A stretch of DNA of 64,000 bases from Microbulbifer harenosus (GCF_005771435.1 NZ_VANI01000010.1:186001-250000); one strand, 5' to 3'; shown: positions 52,516 to 62,536, counted from the first letter of the stretch. Numbers and translations: made by a program. Notes: generated by a model not told the origin, from the letters alone.

Positions 52516-53802
52516 ATGTCTGACGCCCCTGACAAAAATACGCCCGCCGGTACCCATAAATTGGGTGGCCCCATGGCCTGGTGGGTATGGACCCTTGCGG
52601 TTCTGTTTGTGGTGTATCTGTTCAGCTTCCAGACCGGGTATTCCATTGTGAATCCCAGTGTTCAGGAAGATGTAGGGCTGACCATCAAACAGGTCGGAGG
52701 TATTGCCGCGGTGTATACCTGGGCCTTCGCCATTTCCCAGTTTTTTGGTGGCGCGCTGCTGGACCGATTGGGCTCCCGCAAGGTTCTACCCATTGCCATC
52801 GCCCTGGTGGCACTGGGGATTTTCCTGTTTGCCAATGCGCAGAGTTACAGCATGCTGTTGCTCTCGCAGATTGTCGTCGCCATCGGTTCCTGTGTCGGTT
52901 TTGTTGGAGCCGGCTATATCGGTGGCCAGTGGTTCGGCATGGCGAAATTCAGTTTCATGTTTGGCCTGGTGCAGGTGATGGCTGCGCTCACTTCTGCATT
53001 TTCCGTCAACCTGATCAGCATGGCTCTGGATGCCACTACCTGGCGCACTCTGTTCAATGCCACTGCGGTATTCGGGGTGGTGCTGTTTGTGCTCGGCCTG
53101 ATTTATATCCGCAACCCCACCCCGGTGGTGCACGCGGCCGACACCACCTCGGAAAATTTCTTTGTTTCCGTGCTGAAAAGTTTGGCGAATGTAGCCAAGA
53201 TCGGACACGTATGGGTGGCCGCACTGGTCGGTGCATTTTCTTTCGGCATGTTGCTGGCCCTGGGTGTCGTGTGGATGCCAAAAATACTGATGGTGCACGG
53301 GCTCAGCGAGTCCAGTGCAGCCTTCGGTTCCTCACTGCTGTGGCTGGGACTTGCGGCAGGCAGCGCCGTGGTACCCCACTGGTCCGATGTGATCAAACGC
53401 CGTAAACGGACCATGGTGGTGGGCTGCGCGGTCCAACTCGCCGCCCTGCTCGGGCTGCTGTTTATCCCTGGCCTTGGCGGCGGCCTTGCCCTGACGCTGT
53501 GTTTCATTCTCGGCTTTGCCAACGCCACACACATGCTGGCGTTCAGTACCGCTGCCGATGTTGTACAACCACATCAGATCGGTACCTCCGCGGCCATCGT
53601 CAACGGAATCATGTTTATCCTCGGGGGCATTCTGATCAGCCGTCCAGGATTCCGCATTGGTCTCGGCCTGGACAAGGGGTTGGAGCCGGAGTCCTTGTCT
53701 CTGGCGCAATATGCCAGCCTGCCACTGATCATTGCCGGCGCGCTGGCGCTGCTGATCGCGCTGTTTATGCGGGAGACCTATCCACGCGACGGGCACGGCT
53801 GA
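52516..53802 (+). CDS. MFS transporter, tandem copy 1
   Basis: 428 residues and twelve predicted membrane segments. The first outer part reads FSFQTGYSIVNPSVQEDVG and the loop between helices 2 and 3 has DRLGSRKVL, the MFS signature. Helix 4-5 holds GFVGAGYIGGQWFGMAKFSF. Its length equals that of the next gene, and the two align throughout, so they arose by tandem duplication. It follows guanine deaminase by 35 bp with AAGGAGG before the ATG. A carrier for a purine base or related compound is a fair guess from the neighbours, not from motifs. Confidence 0.88.
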   Translation: MSDAPDKNTPAGTHKLGGPMAWWVWTLAVLFVVYLFSFQTGYSIVNPSVQEDVGLTIKQVGGIAAVYTWAFAISQFFGGALLDRLGSRKVLPIAIALVALGIFLFANAQSYSMLLLSQIVVAIGSCVGFVGAGYIGGQWFGMAKFSFMFGLVQVMAALTSAFSVNLISMALDATTWRTLFNATAVFGVVLFVLGLIYIRNPTPVVHAADTTSENFFVSVLKSLANVAKIGHVWVAALVGAFSFGMLLALGVVWMPKILMVHGLSESSAAFGSSLLWLGLAAGSAVVPHWSDVIKRRKRTMVVGCAVQLAALLGLLFIPGLGGGLALTLCFILGFANATHMLAFSTAADVVQPHQIGTSAAIVNGIMFILGGILISRPGFRIGLGLDKGLEPESLSLAQYASLPLIIAGALALLIALFMRETYPRDGHG

Positions 53803-53815
53803 GTGGAATAAACGA

Positions 53816-55102
53816 ATGGCGAACAGTGGTACCTCTGATACGCCCAAGCTTGGCGGATGGCGCGCATGGGGCGCATGGCTGATCGGGGTCACCTTTGTGG
53901 TGTACTACTTCAGCTTCCAGACCGGCTATTCCATCGTCAACTCACGGGTACAGGAGGACGTAGGCCTGACAATTGCACAGGTGGGTTTTATCGCCGCGCT
54001 CTACACCTGGGTGTTCGCGATCTGTCAGTTCCTCGCCGGGCCGCTATTGGACCGACTGGGCGCGCGCAAGGTCCTGTTGCCTGCCATCGTGCTGGTTACC
54101 ATTGGTGTCTTCCTTTTCGCCGGCGCCCAGAATTTCAGTATGTTGCTTCTTTCGCAGGTGTTCATTGCGCTGGGCGCCTGTACCGGCTTTGTGGGTGCGG
54201 GGTATATCGGCGGTACCTGGTTCGGCTGGGCCAAATTCAGCCTGATGTTCGGCTTCGTGCAGTTTTTTGCCTCTTTATTTTCCGCGTTTAATCAAAACCT
54301 GCTGTCCCGGGCGCTGGAAACCTGGCCTTGGCGAGAGTTGTTTACATCGGTTGCCGGGTTTGGTGTGATGCTTTTTATCATCGCACTGTTCCGTTTGCGG
54401 GATCCGACCCCGGTGGAGGTGGTCGGCGAGCGGGGCATTCGACCATTTCTGCACAGCGTCGCCAGCGCCATGGCCAAAGTGGGTGCCGTACCCATGGTGT
54501 GGATAGCGGCGGCATTTGGTGCACTATGTTTTGGCGTGATGCTGGCACTCGGTGTTGTGTGGGGGCCAAAACTGATGATGGTGCGCGGGCTTGATCCGGC
54601 GACGGCGAATTTCACCGCATCCTTGTTGTGGCTCGGTCTCGCTGCCGGTTGTTTTGTCACGCCGTGGATTTCGGACCGCTTGCGCCGGCGCAAGCTGCCA
54701 ACCACTGTGGGTATCGCCATCCAGTTGGTTGCGCTGACGCTGATCCTGTTCGCACCGCCGATGGGAGCGGTGGTCGACATGTTTCTGTGTTTTGCTTTCG
54801 GCTTTGGTAACTCTGCGCACATGCTCGCGTTCAGCGCCGCATCCGATGTGGTCGAGCCGGAAAACATCGGCACCTCCGCAGCCATCGTCAACGGCATCAT
54901 GTTTATTGTCGGTGGCATCATGATCAGCCGCCCCGGTATGCGTATTGGCCTCGGTCAAGGGGAGGGGTTGGAACCGGCCTCTGCAGAACTTGCACAGTTC
55001 GCGTCGCGGCCACTGTTGCTGGCTATTCTGATCGCGTTCCTGATCGCGATTTTCATGCGCGAGACTTACCCCGGCAGCAGAAAGACATCTGGAACTGATT
55101 AG
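53816..55102 (+). CDS. MFS transporter, tandem copy 2
   Basis: 428 residues; same length and plan as the gene upstream, with FSFQTGYSIVNSRVQEDVG, DRLGARKVL and GFVGAGYIGGTWFGWAKFSL. It starts 13 bp after copy 1, so both are in one transcript. Differences cluster in the N-terminal tail, the central loop (VVGERGIRPFLHSVASAM) and some membrane helices, as expected for a pair that has diverged in substrate. Which purine or other solute each carries is unknown. Confidence 0.88.
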   Translation: MANSGTSDTPKLGGWRAWGAWLIGVTFVVYYFSFQTGYSIVNSRVQEDVGLTIAQVGFIAALYTWVFAICQFLAGPLLDRLGARKVLLPAIVLVTIGVFLFAGAQNFSMLLLSQVFIALGACTGFVGAGYIGGTWFGWAKFSLMFGFVQFFASLFSAFNQNLLSRALETWPWRELFTSVAGFGVMLFIIALFRLRDPTPVEVVGERGIRPFLHSVASAMAKVGAVPMVWIAAAFGALCFGVMLALGVVWGPKLMMVRGLDPATANFTASLLWLGLAAGCFVTPWISDRLRRRKLPTTVGIAIQLVALTLILFAPPMGAVVDMFLCFAFGFGNSAHMLAFSAASDVVEPENIGTSAAIVNGIMFIVGGIMISRPGMRIGLGQGEGLEPASAELAQFASRPLLLAILIAFLIAIFMRETYPGSRKTSGTD

Positions 55103-55162
55103 CACTAAAACGCGCTCCTCAATATGTATGCACGGCACAGTCTGAATACAATTTCACACCCC

Positions 55163-56185
55163 ATGCCCCTTGCCGCTCGACGCTGCTATCGCCTTGCGTT
55201 TACTACCGCGCTTTCGCTGGCATTGTGTTATGGATTCGACATTGGCATTCCATTCGTGGCGCCGGTGTTTGCAGTGCTGTTAGCCGCCGTGCCGGCGCCA
55301 CCGCCCGGAGCGCGCGCCGCACTGGGGCTGGTGCTGTTTATTGGGGCGGCGCTCGGTGTTGGCATCCTTATCGGGCCGCTGCTGCAGCAGGCCCCGTTTA
55401 CCGCGCTATTGATCATTGCCCTCGGGGTTTTCTTCAGCAACCGCCTGGCACTGAAGCCCGGCAAGGCACTGCCGGCCACGCTGCTGGCGCTGGGTTTTAC
55501 CGCCATCCCCGCGGCGGATGTGGCCAGTTCTGCACTCGCCTCGGCGTTGCGGGAAGCACTGGTGTTCGGCATGGCGGTGGCGATTTTGTGCCTGTGGCTG
55601 GTGTATCCGCTGTTTCCGGAAGATACACACACCGTGGGATCCGCACGCCCGAAACCGCCAACACCCGCCATCCCGCCTGCCGAGGGCAACTGGCTGTCCC
55701 TGCGCGCCACCCTGATCGTGCTGCCGGCGTTCGTTTTCACGCTGACCAATCCCACCACCAACCTGCCGTTTCTGGTGAAGAGCATATTGCTCGGGCGGGA
55801 AGCCACGGCGCTGAAAATGCGCAGCGCCGGGCTGGAGCTGGTGGGGTCGACATTTCTCGGCGGTATTTGCGCACTGCTGGTGTGGTGGTGCCTGGGGTTG
55901 GCGGTGGAGCTGTGGTTTTTTGCCGCCTGGATACTGCTGGTGAGCCTGTTGCTCGCTGCCGGCTGTTATCAGGTGTTCCGCAACCGCTTTTCCCCCGGCT
56001 TCTGGAACAACACCCTGATCAACATGTTGATCCTGCTCGGTGCGGCGGTTCAGGACAGCGCCCTCGGCAACGATGTGTACCGGGCGTTCGTGGTACGCAT
56101 GGCGCTGTTTCTGCTTGTAGCGGGGTACGCGTTGCTGGCCATGTATCTACTGGAAGGGTGGCGCCAGCGGGTGCTGCTTCGTTGA
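55163..56185 (+). CDS. DUF2955 membrane protein (FUSC-like)
   Basis: 340 residues from the ATG giving MPLAARRCYRLAF; an upstream in-frame ATG at 55124 adds 13 residues and cannot be ruled out, since neither has a good ribosome binding site. About ten predicted membrane segments fall in two groups of five, separated by a hydrophilic loop (VGSARPKPPTPAIPPAEG). This is the DUF2955 pattern, a relative of the aromatic-acid exporter (FUSC) group, and such proteins commonly work with an HlyD-type adaptor. The nearest adaptor here is at 34706-35896, so the link is only a suggestion. Confidence 0.75.
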   Translation: MPLAARRCYRLAFTTALSLALCYGFDIGIPFVAPVFAVLLAAVPAPPPGARAALGLVLFIGAALGVGILIGPLLQQAPFTALLIIALGVFFSNRLALKPGKALPATLLALGFTAIPAADVASSALASALREALVFGMAVAILCLWLVYPLFPEDTHTVGSARPKPPTPAIPPAEGNWLSLRATLIVLPAFVFTLTNPTTNLPFLVKSILLGREATALKMRSAGLELVGSTFLGGICALLVWWCLGLAVELWFFAAWILLVSLLLAAGCYQVFRNRFSPGFWNNTLINMLILLGAAVQDSALGNDVYRAFVVRMALFLLVAGYALLAMYLLEGWRQRVLLR

Positions 56186-56228
56186 TGGCTATCCTTGCAG
56201 TAGTGCCTATCAGAAAGCGGATACGACG

Positions 56229-57308
56229 GTGAAATTCCTGAATCTACTGTTGGTGTTTATTCCCATCTCCATCGCGCTGGAACATCTCGCGCCGAGGCAA
56301 CACCTGCTGGTATTTGTGGCTTCAGCGCTGGCCATTTTACCTCTGGCGGGCTGGCTGGGGCGCGCCACCGAGCACCTGGCGGAGCACGCCGGCGAAGGTG
56401 TGGGCGGCCTGTTGAATGCGACCTTCGGCAATGCCGCGGAACTGATCATTGCGCTGGTGGCATTAAAGGCGGGACTACATGACGTGGTGAAAGCGTCGAT
56501 TGCCGGTTCCATCATCGGCAACATTTTATTGGTGCTCGGCGCTGCAATGCTCGCTGGCGGCCTGCGCCACCGCGAACAGAAATTCAGCGCCGAAGGGGCG
56601 CGCTCCCAGGCCACCATGCTGACACTTGCCACCATCGCGCTGATCCTGCCTGCGGCCTATGCCTTTTCCATTGCCGAGCAGGTGCCGCGTGGGCTGGGAT
56701 TTGTGAGTATTTCCATCTCGGTACTGCTGTTGCTGGTGTACGGACTGTTTCTGATTTATTCGCTGGTGACGCACCGGGCGCTGTTTGCCGGTTCGGTGGA
56801 GTTTGTCGAGGGCGCCGATCACCCCGCACCCTGGTCGGTAGGCAAGGCACTGGCGGTGCTGGCCGCAGCCACGGTCTTCATCGCCTGGATGAGCGAGATT
56901 CTCGTTGGCGCAGTGGAACCGGCGGCGGAAGAGCTCGGGCTCAGCAACATATTTGTCGGCGTATTTATCGTTGCGATTCTCGGCAATGCGGCGGAGCACG
57001 CATCCGCCATTACCGTGGCGATGAAAAATCGTATGGATCTGTCCCTGTCCATCGCCATCGGCTCCGCGGTGCAGGTGGCGCTGTTCGTCGCACCGCTGCT
57101 GGTGCTGTTGAGTCTGGTCGTCGGCCCCAGGCCCATGGATCTCGCGTTTACCGGCGGGCTGGTACTGAGCATGCTGCTGGCAGTGCTGATCACCGGCCAG
57201 ATTGCCGGCGACGGCCGCTCTGACTGGCTGAAGGGCGTGCAGCTGCTCACCGTCTACCTGATCCTGGCACTGACTTACTTTGTAATTCCAGACCAGATGG
57301 CGAGTTGA
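56229..57308 (+). CDS. cax: Calcium/proton exchanger (CaCA, Cax type)
   Basis: 359 residues with eleven predicted membrane segments in two inverted repeats. The alpha repeats are GVGGLLNATFGNAAELIIALVAL, split near residues 57-79, and VFIVAILGNAAEHASAI: the G-N-A-A-E motifs are the ion-binding sites of Cax exchangers. The acidic loop between the repeats is short. The protein exchanges cytoplasmic Ca2+ for protons across the inner membrane. The start is a GTG. The small channel-like gene begins at the last base of its stop codon. Confidence 0.93.
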   Translation: MKFLNLLLVFIPISIALEHLAPRQHLLVFVASALAILPLAGWLGRATEHLAEHAGEGVGGLLNATFGNAAELIIALVALKAGLHDVVKASIAGSIIGNILLVLGAAMLAGGLRHREQKFSAEGARSQATMLTLATIALILPAAYAFSIAEQVPRGLGFVSISISVLLLLVYGLFLIYSLVTHRALFAGSVEFVEGADHPAPWSVGKALAVLAAATVFIAWMSEILVGAVEPAAEELGLSNIFVGVFIVAILGNAAEHASAITVAMKNRMDLSLSIAIGSAVQVALFVAPLLVLLSLVVGPRPMDLAFTGGLVLSMLLAVLITGQIAGDGRSDWLKGVQLLTVYLILALTYFVIPDQMAS

Positions 57309-57754
57309 TGCTGTTCGATCTGCTGCTGGGAACCGCCATTACGGCACTGTGTCTCGTGTTGCAAAGCGTGGCACTGGTGGCCGCCCTGCGCTACTACGTA
57401 CGCCGTGAAGGCGAGATTCATTCAACGTTCCTGCGGGCGGAGAAAGTCATCATTGGCCTCGTGGTTATTCTGATTCTGGGCAGTCTCGCGCAGATGACGA
57501 TCTGGGCGCTGGTATTTTTAGTTCTCGGCGAATTCGACACGTTTGAAATTGCGCTCTATCACTCCGCGGTGAACTTCGCCACACTCGGCTACGGCGATGT
57601 GGTGATGTCTTACCAGCACCGTATGCTAGGCCCCCTGGAAGCGATCAATGGCGCGCTGATGCTCGGCGTTTCCACCGCCGCACTTGCCAGAGCGTTCACC
57701 ACCGCCATTCGTGAGCAGGTGCAACCCGAGCGCCAGCAGGATCTCAATCAGTAG
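57308..57754 (+). CDS. Small two-helix potassium-channel-like protein
   Basis: 148 residues. Two or three membrane helices surround a pore-loop-like stretch FATLGYGDVV, which contains the T-x-G-Y-G-D core of the K+ channel selectivity filter (Ion_trans_2 family). The flanking ALYHSAVNF is the pore helix. The ATG overlaps the Cax stop codon (TGATG), so the genes are translationally coupled. Four subunits should form a channel; no regulatory domain is present. Pairing of a Ca2+/H+ exchanger with a K+ path could serve charge balance, which is my inference. Confidence 0.82.
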   Translation: MLFDLLLGTAITALCLVLQSVALVAALRYYVRREGEIHSTFLRAEKVIIGLVVILILGSLAQMTIWALVFLVLGEFDTFEIALYHSAVNFATLGYGDVVMSYQHRMLGPLEAINGALMLGVSTAALARAFTTAIREQVQPERQQDLNQ

Positions 57755-57875
57755 CCAAAACTATCTCGCCAATATCGAGTTGGCACAACGGCTTTCGATA
57801 CCGTACATTTCTCCACAGCACCGCACGCGGTGGTCGCCCGCAAATTTCCGCACCATTTTCGCAAGGATTCGAATC

Positions 57876-59030
57876 ATGAACGCCCGCACGCTGCCCTCAT
57901 TGCAGCAACAGCTACAGCAACTGGTCGCCAGCCCCAGCGTCAGCGCCACCAACCCGAAACTCGACATGGGCAACCGCGGCGTCATCGACCTGCTGGCGGC
58001 GTGGCTGGAAACCCTGGGCTTCAATATTGAAATCATGCCCATCGAGGGCCAGCCCCACAAAGCCAACCTGATCGCCACCCTGGGAAAAGGCGACGGCGGA
58101 CTGGTGCTCGCCGGCCACACGGATACCGTGCCCTATGATGACAACCGCTGGCAGTCGGACCCGTTCAAACTGAGCGAGCGCGACAACCGTTTTTACGGTC
58201 TCGGCAGCACCGATATGAAAGGCTTTTTCCCCATCGCCATCGAGGCGGCAAAAAGCTTTGTCGACAAGCCGCTGCAACAGCCGCTGATTATTCTCGCCAC
58301 CGCCGACGAGGAGACCTCCATGTCCGGCGCCCGCGCGCTGGTAAAAGCGGGCAGGCCCAAGGCGCGCTACGCGATCATCGGCGAGCCCACCGGGCTGAAA
58401 CCCATCCGCATGCACAAGGGCATGATGATGCATGCACTGCGCATTACCGGACAGGCGGGCCACTCGTCCAATCCGGCCTATGGGGCCAGTGCATTGGAAG
58501 CCATGCACGGCGCCATGGGCGAGATTCTCAAGCTGCGCAGCGAGTGGCAGGAGCGCTACCGCAATCCCGGTTTTGCGGTGCAGGTGCCGACGCTGAATCT
58601 CGGCTGCATCCACGGCGGTGACAACCCCAACCGCATCTGCGGCCACACCGAGCTGCAGTTCGATTTGCGCCCGCTGCCAGGGATGCCGATGGAGGAACTG
58701 CGCGGGGAGTTGCACCAGCGACTGCAAAACTGCATTCACGGCGAGAGAATCTCGTTCGAGCTGGCGCCACTGATCGGCGATGTGGAAGCCTACGAGGAGC
58801 CCGCGCAATCGGAGCTGGTGAAGGTGGCAGAAAAGCTGACCGGCCACAGCGCGGAGAGCGTGGCGTTTGCCACCGAGGCGCCATTCCTGCAGAAGCTGGG
58901 GATGCAGACCATCGTGCTCGGCCCCGGGGATATCGACCAGGCGCACCAGCCGGATGAATATCTGGGTCTGGAGCGGATTGATCCGATGGTGGAGATTTTG
59001 CGGGGAGTGATCGGCAGGTTCTGCCTCTGA
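57876..59030 (+). CDS. argE: Acetylornithine deacetylase
   Basis: 384 residues of the M20 metallopeptidase family. ArgE removes acetate from N-acetylornithine to give ornithine in arginine synthesis. The metal sites are LAGHTDTVP (His and Asp), LGSTDMKGFF (bridging Asp), TADEETSMSGA (the catalytic Glu pair) and IGEPTGLKPI; the last ligand His is in DIDQAHQPDEY. I start at the ATG with AAGGA 9 bases upstream; a longer in-frame start at 57684 lies in the preceding gene. argA follows across a 186-bp gap that holds a perfect REP pair. Confidence 0.95.
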   Translation: MNARTLPSLQQQLQQLVASPSVSATNPKLDMGNRGVIDLLAAWLETLGFNIEIMPIEGQPHKANLIATLGKGDGGLVLAGHTDTVPYDDNRWQSDPFKLSERDNRFYGLGSTDMKGFFPIAIEAAKSFVDKPLQQPLIILATADEETSMSGARALVKAGRPKARYAIIGEPTGLKPIRMHKGMMMHALRITGQAGHSSNPAYGASALEAMHGAMGEILKLRSEWQERYRNPGFAVQVPTLNLGCIHGGDNPNRICGHTELQFDLRPLPGMPMEELRGELHQRLQNCIHGERISFELAPLIGDVEAYEEPAQSELVKVAEKLTGHSAESVAFATEAPFLQKLGMQTIVLGPGDIDQAHQPDEYLGLERIDPMVEILRGVIGRFCL

Positions 59031-59046
59031 AAGCCGGCGATGTGCC

Positions 59047-59118
59047 CTGTAGGAGCCTGCCTTGCAGGCGAACGGTCTGGAGCACTGAACCGTTCGCCTG
59101 CAAGGCAGGCTCCTACAG
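59047..59118. repeat. Perfect inverted pair of REP elements
   Basis: The arms 59047-59076 and 59089-59118 are perfect 30-bp complements around a 12-nt loop. Each arm is itself a REP unit: CTGTAGGAG, then a small GCCTGC-CTT-GCAGGC hairpin, then GAACGGT. It lies between argE and argA on the same strand and could stabilise or limit the shared transcript. The degenerate relative at 17111-17197 shows this is a repeated family. Confidence 0.9.
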
Positions 59119-59216
59119 CGAGAGTCCGCCGAAGATCTGTACAAGCCCCGAACAAATCTGCAGAAAATGCGGTATATTGCACCGCTAACGAATTTACCTG
59201 CTGAAGCGAAGAGACA

Positions 59217-60530
59217 TTGGAAACCGAAAACTCAACTCTCAACTGGTTCCGGAACGCCGCACCCTACATCAATGACCTGCGCGGGCGAACCCTGGTGGTT
59301 GCGATTCCCGGTGAAGGTTTTGAGCACGAAAACTTCCGCAACCTGGTGCACGACCTCACCCTGCTGATCAGCCTCGGTGTGCGCCTGGTGCTGGTGCACG
59401 GTGCGCGCGCGCAGGTGAACCGCGCACTGGAGAGCACCGGTATCCAGAGTCGCTTTTACGGCAATACCCGCATCAGCGACCGCGAGACCCTGGAAATTAT
59501 CAAGGCCGCCATCGGCAAGCTGCGCTTTGAAATCGAGGCCGCATTTTCCCAAGGGCTTCCGGATTCCCCCATGGCGCGCTCCGCGCTGAAAGTGGTCTCC
59601 GGCAACTTCGTCACCGCGCGCCCGGTAGGCATCATCGACGGCACCGACATGGGCTGGACCGGCAAGGTGCGGCGCATGGAGGTATCGGCCATCACCCGCG
59701 CGCTGGACGAAAGCTCCCTGGTGGTGCTCTCGCCACTCGGCACCTCGCTCACCGGTGAGCTGTTCAGCCTCAATTACCTCGATCTCGCCGCCGAGGCCGC
59801 CAGGGCGCTGAAGGCGGAAAAGCTGATCCTGTTTCGCGACCAGCCTTTCCTCGAAATCGACGGCGAGGCGGTGTACGACCTCAGCATCAACCAGGCCGAG
59901 GAAGCAGCGGAAGCCATCGACAGCGAAACCCTCAACTGCGCGCTCCTCGCCTGCAATGCTGGCATACCGCGCGCGCACCTGCTGAGCTATGCGGAAGACG
60001 GCGCGCTGTTACAGGAACTGTTCAGCCGCGAAGGCACCGGCACCATGATCTACCGCGACAGTTACGAAGTGGTGCGGCGCGCGCGCATCAACGACGTCGG
60101 CGGGATCCTCGGCCTGATCCGGCCGCTGGAGAAGCAGGGCATCCTGGTGCGCCGCTCGCGGGAAAAACTTGAGGCGGAGATCGACCATTTCACCCTGGTG
60201 GAAGTGGACGGCACTCCGGTGGCCTGTGCCGCACTGTACCCGATCCTCGACGAACAGGGTGACACGGTCGCCGCGGAGATCGCCTGCGTGGCGATCCACC
60301 CGGAGTTCCGCGGCGGCGGCCGCGGTGCCAAGCTGCTCGCGCACATGGAGCGGCAGGCGAAGGCACTGGAACTACCGGAGATTTTTGTGCTCACCACCCA
60401 GACCGAACACTGGTTCATCGAGCACGGCTTTACCCAGGTGGAGGTGAGCGACCTGCCCGCCACCCGCAAGTCGATGTACAACATCCAGCGCAATTCCCGC
60501 GTTTTGCGCAAGCGGCTCGCCCGGCAATAG
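59217..60530 (+). CDS. argA: N-acetylglutamate synthase
   Basis: 437 residues. ArgA joins acetyl-CoA and glutamate, the first step of arginine synthesis, and is feedback-inhibited by arginine through its kinase-like domain. The N-terminal domain has WFRNAAPYINDLRGRTLVV, the family opening, and VLVHGARAQVNRAL; the C-terminal GNAT domain has GGRGAKLLAHME, the acetyl-CoA-binding loop. The only start that keeps this opening is a TTG; GAAGAGA lies 5 bases upstream, a weak site that may keep expression low. Length matches the family (about 440). Confidence 0.94.
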   Translation: METENSTLNWFRNAAPYINDLRGRTLVVAIPGEGFEHENFRNLVHDLTLLISLGVRLVLVHGARAQVNRALESTGIQSRFYGNTRISDRETLEIIKAAIGKLRFEIEAAFSQGLPDSPMARSALKVVSGNFVTARPVGIIDGTDMGWTGKVRRMEVSAITRALDESSLVVLSPLGTSLTGELFSLNYLDLAAEAARALKAEKLILFRDQPFLEIDGEAVYDLSINQAEEAAEAIDSETLNCALLACNAGIPRAHLLSYAEDGALLQELFSREGTGTMIYRDSYEVVRRARINDVGGILGLIRPLEKQGILVRRSREKLEAEIDHFTLVEVDGTPVACAALYPILDEQGDTVAAEIACVAIHPEFRGGGRGAKLLAHMERQAKALELPEIFVLTTQTEHWFIEHGFTQVEVSDLPATRKSMYNIQRNSRVLRKRLARQ

Positions 60531-60691
60531 GTTTGCCGAGATAACCCATTGTTTCGGACAGGCCTTGCGCGATTTCCCCGGCGGGCCGGGAGCCGCGCAA
60601 AATTCCTTGCATTTTGCTACTCTGATGCGCTTGCCGCGCACGCGGCGCCCGTAACCGAATCGCGTTTCGCACAGACAGATCAAGAACCACT

Positions 60692-62527
60692 ATGCCTCAG
60701 TACCGTTCCCGCACATCCACCGCCGGCCGCAACATGGCCGGCGCCCGCGCCCTGTGGCGCGCCACCGGCATGAAGGATGAAGACTTCCACAAGCCAATCA
60801 TCGCCGTGGCCAACTCCTTTACCCAGTTCGTGCCCGGACATGTGCACCTGAAAGACATGGGTCAGCTGGTGGCGCGGGAGATCGAGAAAGCCGGCGGCGT
60901 GGCGAAGGAGTTCAACACCATCGCCGTGGACGACGGCATCGCCATGGGCCACGACGGCATGCTCTACAGCCTGCCCAGCCGCGAGATCATCGCCGACTCG
61001 GTGGAGTATATGGCGAACGCCCACTGCGCCGACGCGCTGGTGTGCATTTCCAACTGCGACAAGATCACTCCCGGAATGCTGATGGCGGCATTGCGCCTGA
61101 ATATCCCGGTGATCTTCGTGTCCGGTGGCCCCATGGAAGCGGGCAAGACCAAGCTCGCCGACCACAAGCTGGACCTGGTGGACGCGATGGTGATCGCCGC
61201 TACCGACGACGCCAGCGATGAAAAAGTTGCCGAGTACGAACGCTCCGCCTGCCCCACCTGCGGCTCCTGTTCCGGAATGTTCACCGCCAACTCCATGAAC
61301 TGCCTGACGGAAGCGCTGGGTCTTTCCCTGCCCGGCAACGGCACCATGCTCGCCACCCACGCCGACCGCGAGCAGCTGTTCCTGCGCGCGGGCCGCGAGA
61401 TCGTCGCCCTGGCCAAGCGCTATTACGAAGAGGACGATCTGTCCGCGCTGCCGCGTTCCATCGCCAGCCGCGCTGCGTTCAGTAACGCCATGGCGCTGGA
61501 TATCGCCATGGGCGGCTCCACCAATACGATCCTGCACCTGCTGGCCGCCGCCCAGGAAGGCGAGGTGGACTTCACCCTCGCGGATATCGACCGCCTGTCG
61601 CGCAAGATCCCGCAACTGTGCAAGGTCGCGCCCAATACCCAGAAGTACCACATCGAGGACGTACACCGCGCCGGCGGCGTGATGTCGATTCTCGGCGAAC
61701 TGGAAGCCGGAGGCCTGTTCGACGCCAGCCTGCCCACGGTGCACAGCCGCACCTTCCGCGAAGCGCTGGAAGAGTGGGACATTCGCCGCACCGACAATCC
61801 GGAAGTGCACAAGTTTTTCCGCGCCGGTCCCGCCGGTATCCCCACCCAGCAGGCCTTCAGCCAGGACTGCCGCTGGAACAACCTGGACGGCGACCGCGAA
61901 AATGGCTGTATACGCTCCGTCGAGCACGCCTATTCCTCCGAGGGTGGCCTCGCGGTGCTGTTCGGCAATCTGGCACCGGATGGCTGCGTGGTAAAGACCT
62001 CCGGGGTGGAGGAAGAGCTGTGGCACTTCGAGGGACCGGCGCATATTGTCGAGAGCCAGGAAGATGCCGTCGCGCACATTCTCGAGGGCAAGGTGAAAGA
62101 AGGCGAAGCGGTGATCGTGCGCTACGAGGGCCCGAAAGGCGGCCCTGGCATGCAGGAAATGCTTTACCCAACCAGCTATCTGAAGTCCAAGGGTCTGGGT
62201 AAGTCCTGTGCGCTGATCACCGACGGCCGCTTCTCCGGCGGCACCTCCGGCTTGTCCATCGGCCACGTTTCCCCGGAAGCGGCCGGCGGCGGCAATATCG
62301 GCCTGGTGCAGGATGGCGACCTGGTGCGTATCGACATCCCCAACCGCCTGATCGAAGTGGATATCCCGGAAGCGGAACTGCACCGCCGCCGCGAGGCCAT
62401 GAACAACAAAGGCAGCGACGGCTGGAAACCGGCCAAACCACGCCCGCGCAAGGTTAGCAAGGCCCTCAAGGCCTACGCCCTGCTCGCCACCAGCGCCGAT
62501 CGCGGTGCGGTGCGGGAAATCGACTGA
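60692..62527 (+). CDS. ilvD: Dihydroxy-acid dehydratase
   Basis: 611 residues. IlvD dehydrates dihydroxy-isovalerate and dihydroxy-methylvalerate to the 2-oxo acids used for valine, isoleucine and leucine. The iron-sulfur cysteines are visible in [12 protein letters not shown] and [17 protein letters not shown]; the C-terminal signature is [20 protein letters not shown]. The opening [20 protein letters not shown] is typical of the 4Fe-4S enzymes of this length (about 612-616). It appears monocistronic, with a perfect terminator 10 bp after the stop. Confidence 0.97.
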   Translation: MPQYRSRTSTAGRNMAGARALWRATGMKDEDFHKPIIAVANSFTQFVPGHVHLKDMGQLVAREIEKAGGVAKEFNTIAVDDGIAMGHDGMLYSLPSREIIADSVEYMANAHCADALVCISNCDKITPGMLMAALRLNIPVIFVSGGPMEAGKTKLADHKLDLVDAMVIAATDDASDEKVAEYERSACPTCGSCSGMFTANSMNCLTEALGLSLPGNGTMLATHADREQLFLRAGREIVALAKRYYEEDDLSALPRSIASRAAFSNAMALDIAMGGSTNTILHLLAAAQEGEVDFTLADIDRLSRKIPQLCKVAPNTQKYHIEDVHRAGGVMSILGELEAGGLFDASLPTVHSRTFREALEEWDIRRTDNPEVHKFFRAGPAGIPTQQAFSQDCRWNNLDGDRENGCIRSVEHAYSSEGGLAVLFGNLAPDGCVVKTSGVEEELWHFEGPAHIVESQEDAVAHILEGKVKEGEAVIVRYEGPKGGPGMQEMLYPTSYLKSKGLGKSCALITDGRFSGGTSGLSIGHVSPEAAGGGNIGLVQDGDLVRIDIPNRLIEVDIPEAELHRRREAMNNKGSDGWKPAKPRPRKVSKALKAYALLATSADRGAVREID

Positions 62528-62536
62528 TCTCAAATG

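Noticed and set aside
60680-62533. 617-codon open frame antisense to ilvD
   Set aside because: It mirrors ilvD along its whole length, has low-complexity Gly/Ala/His-rich composition and no domain. Such frames are common opposite GC-rich genes; ilvD itself is certain.
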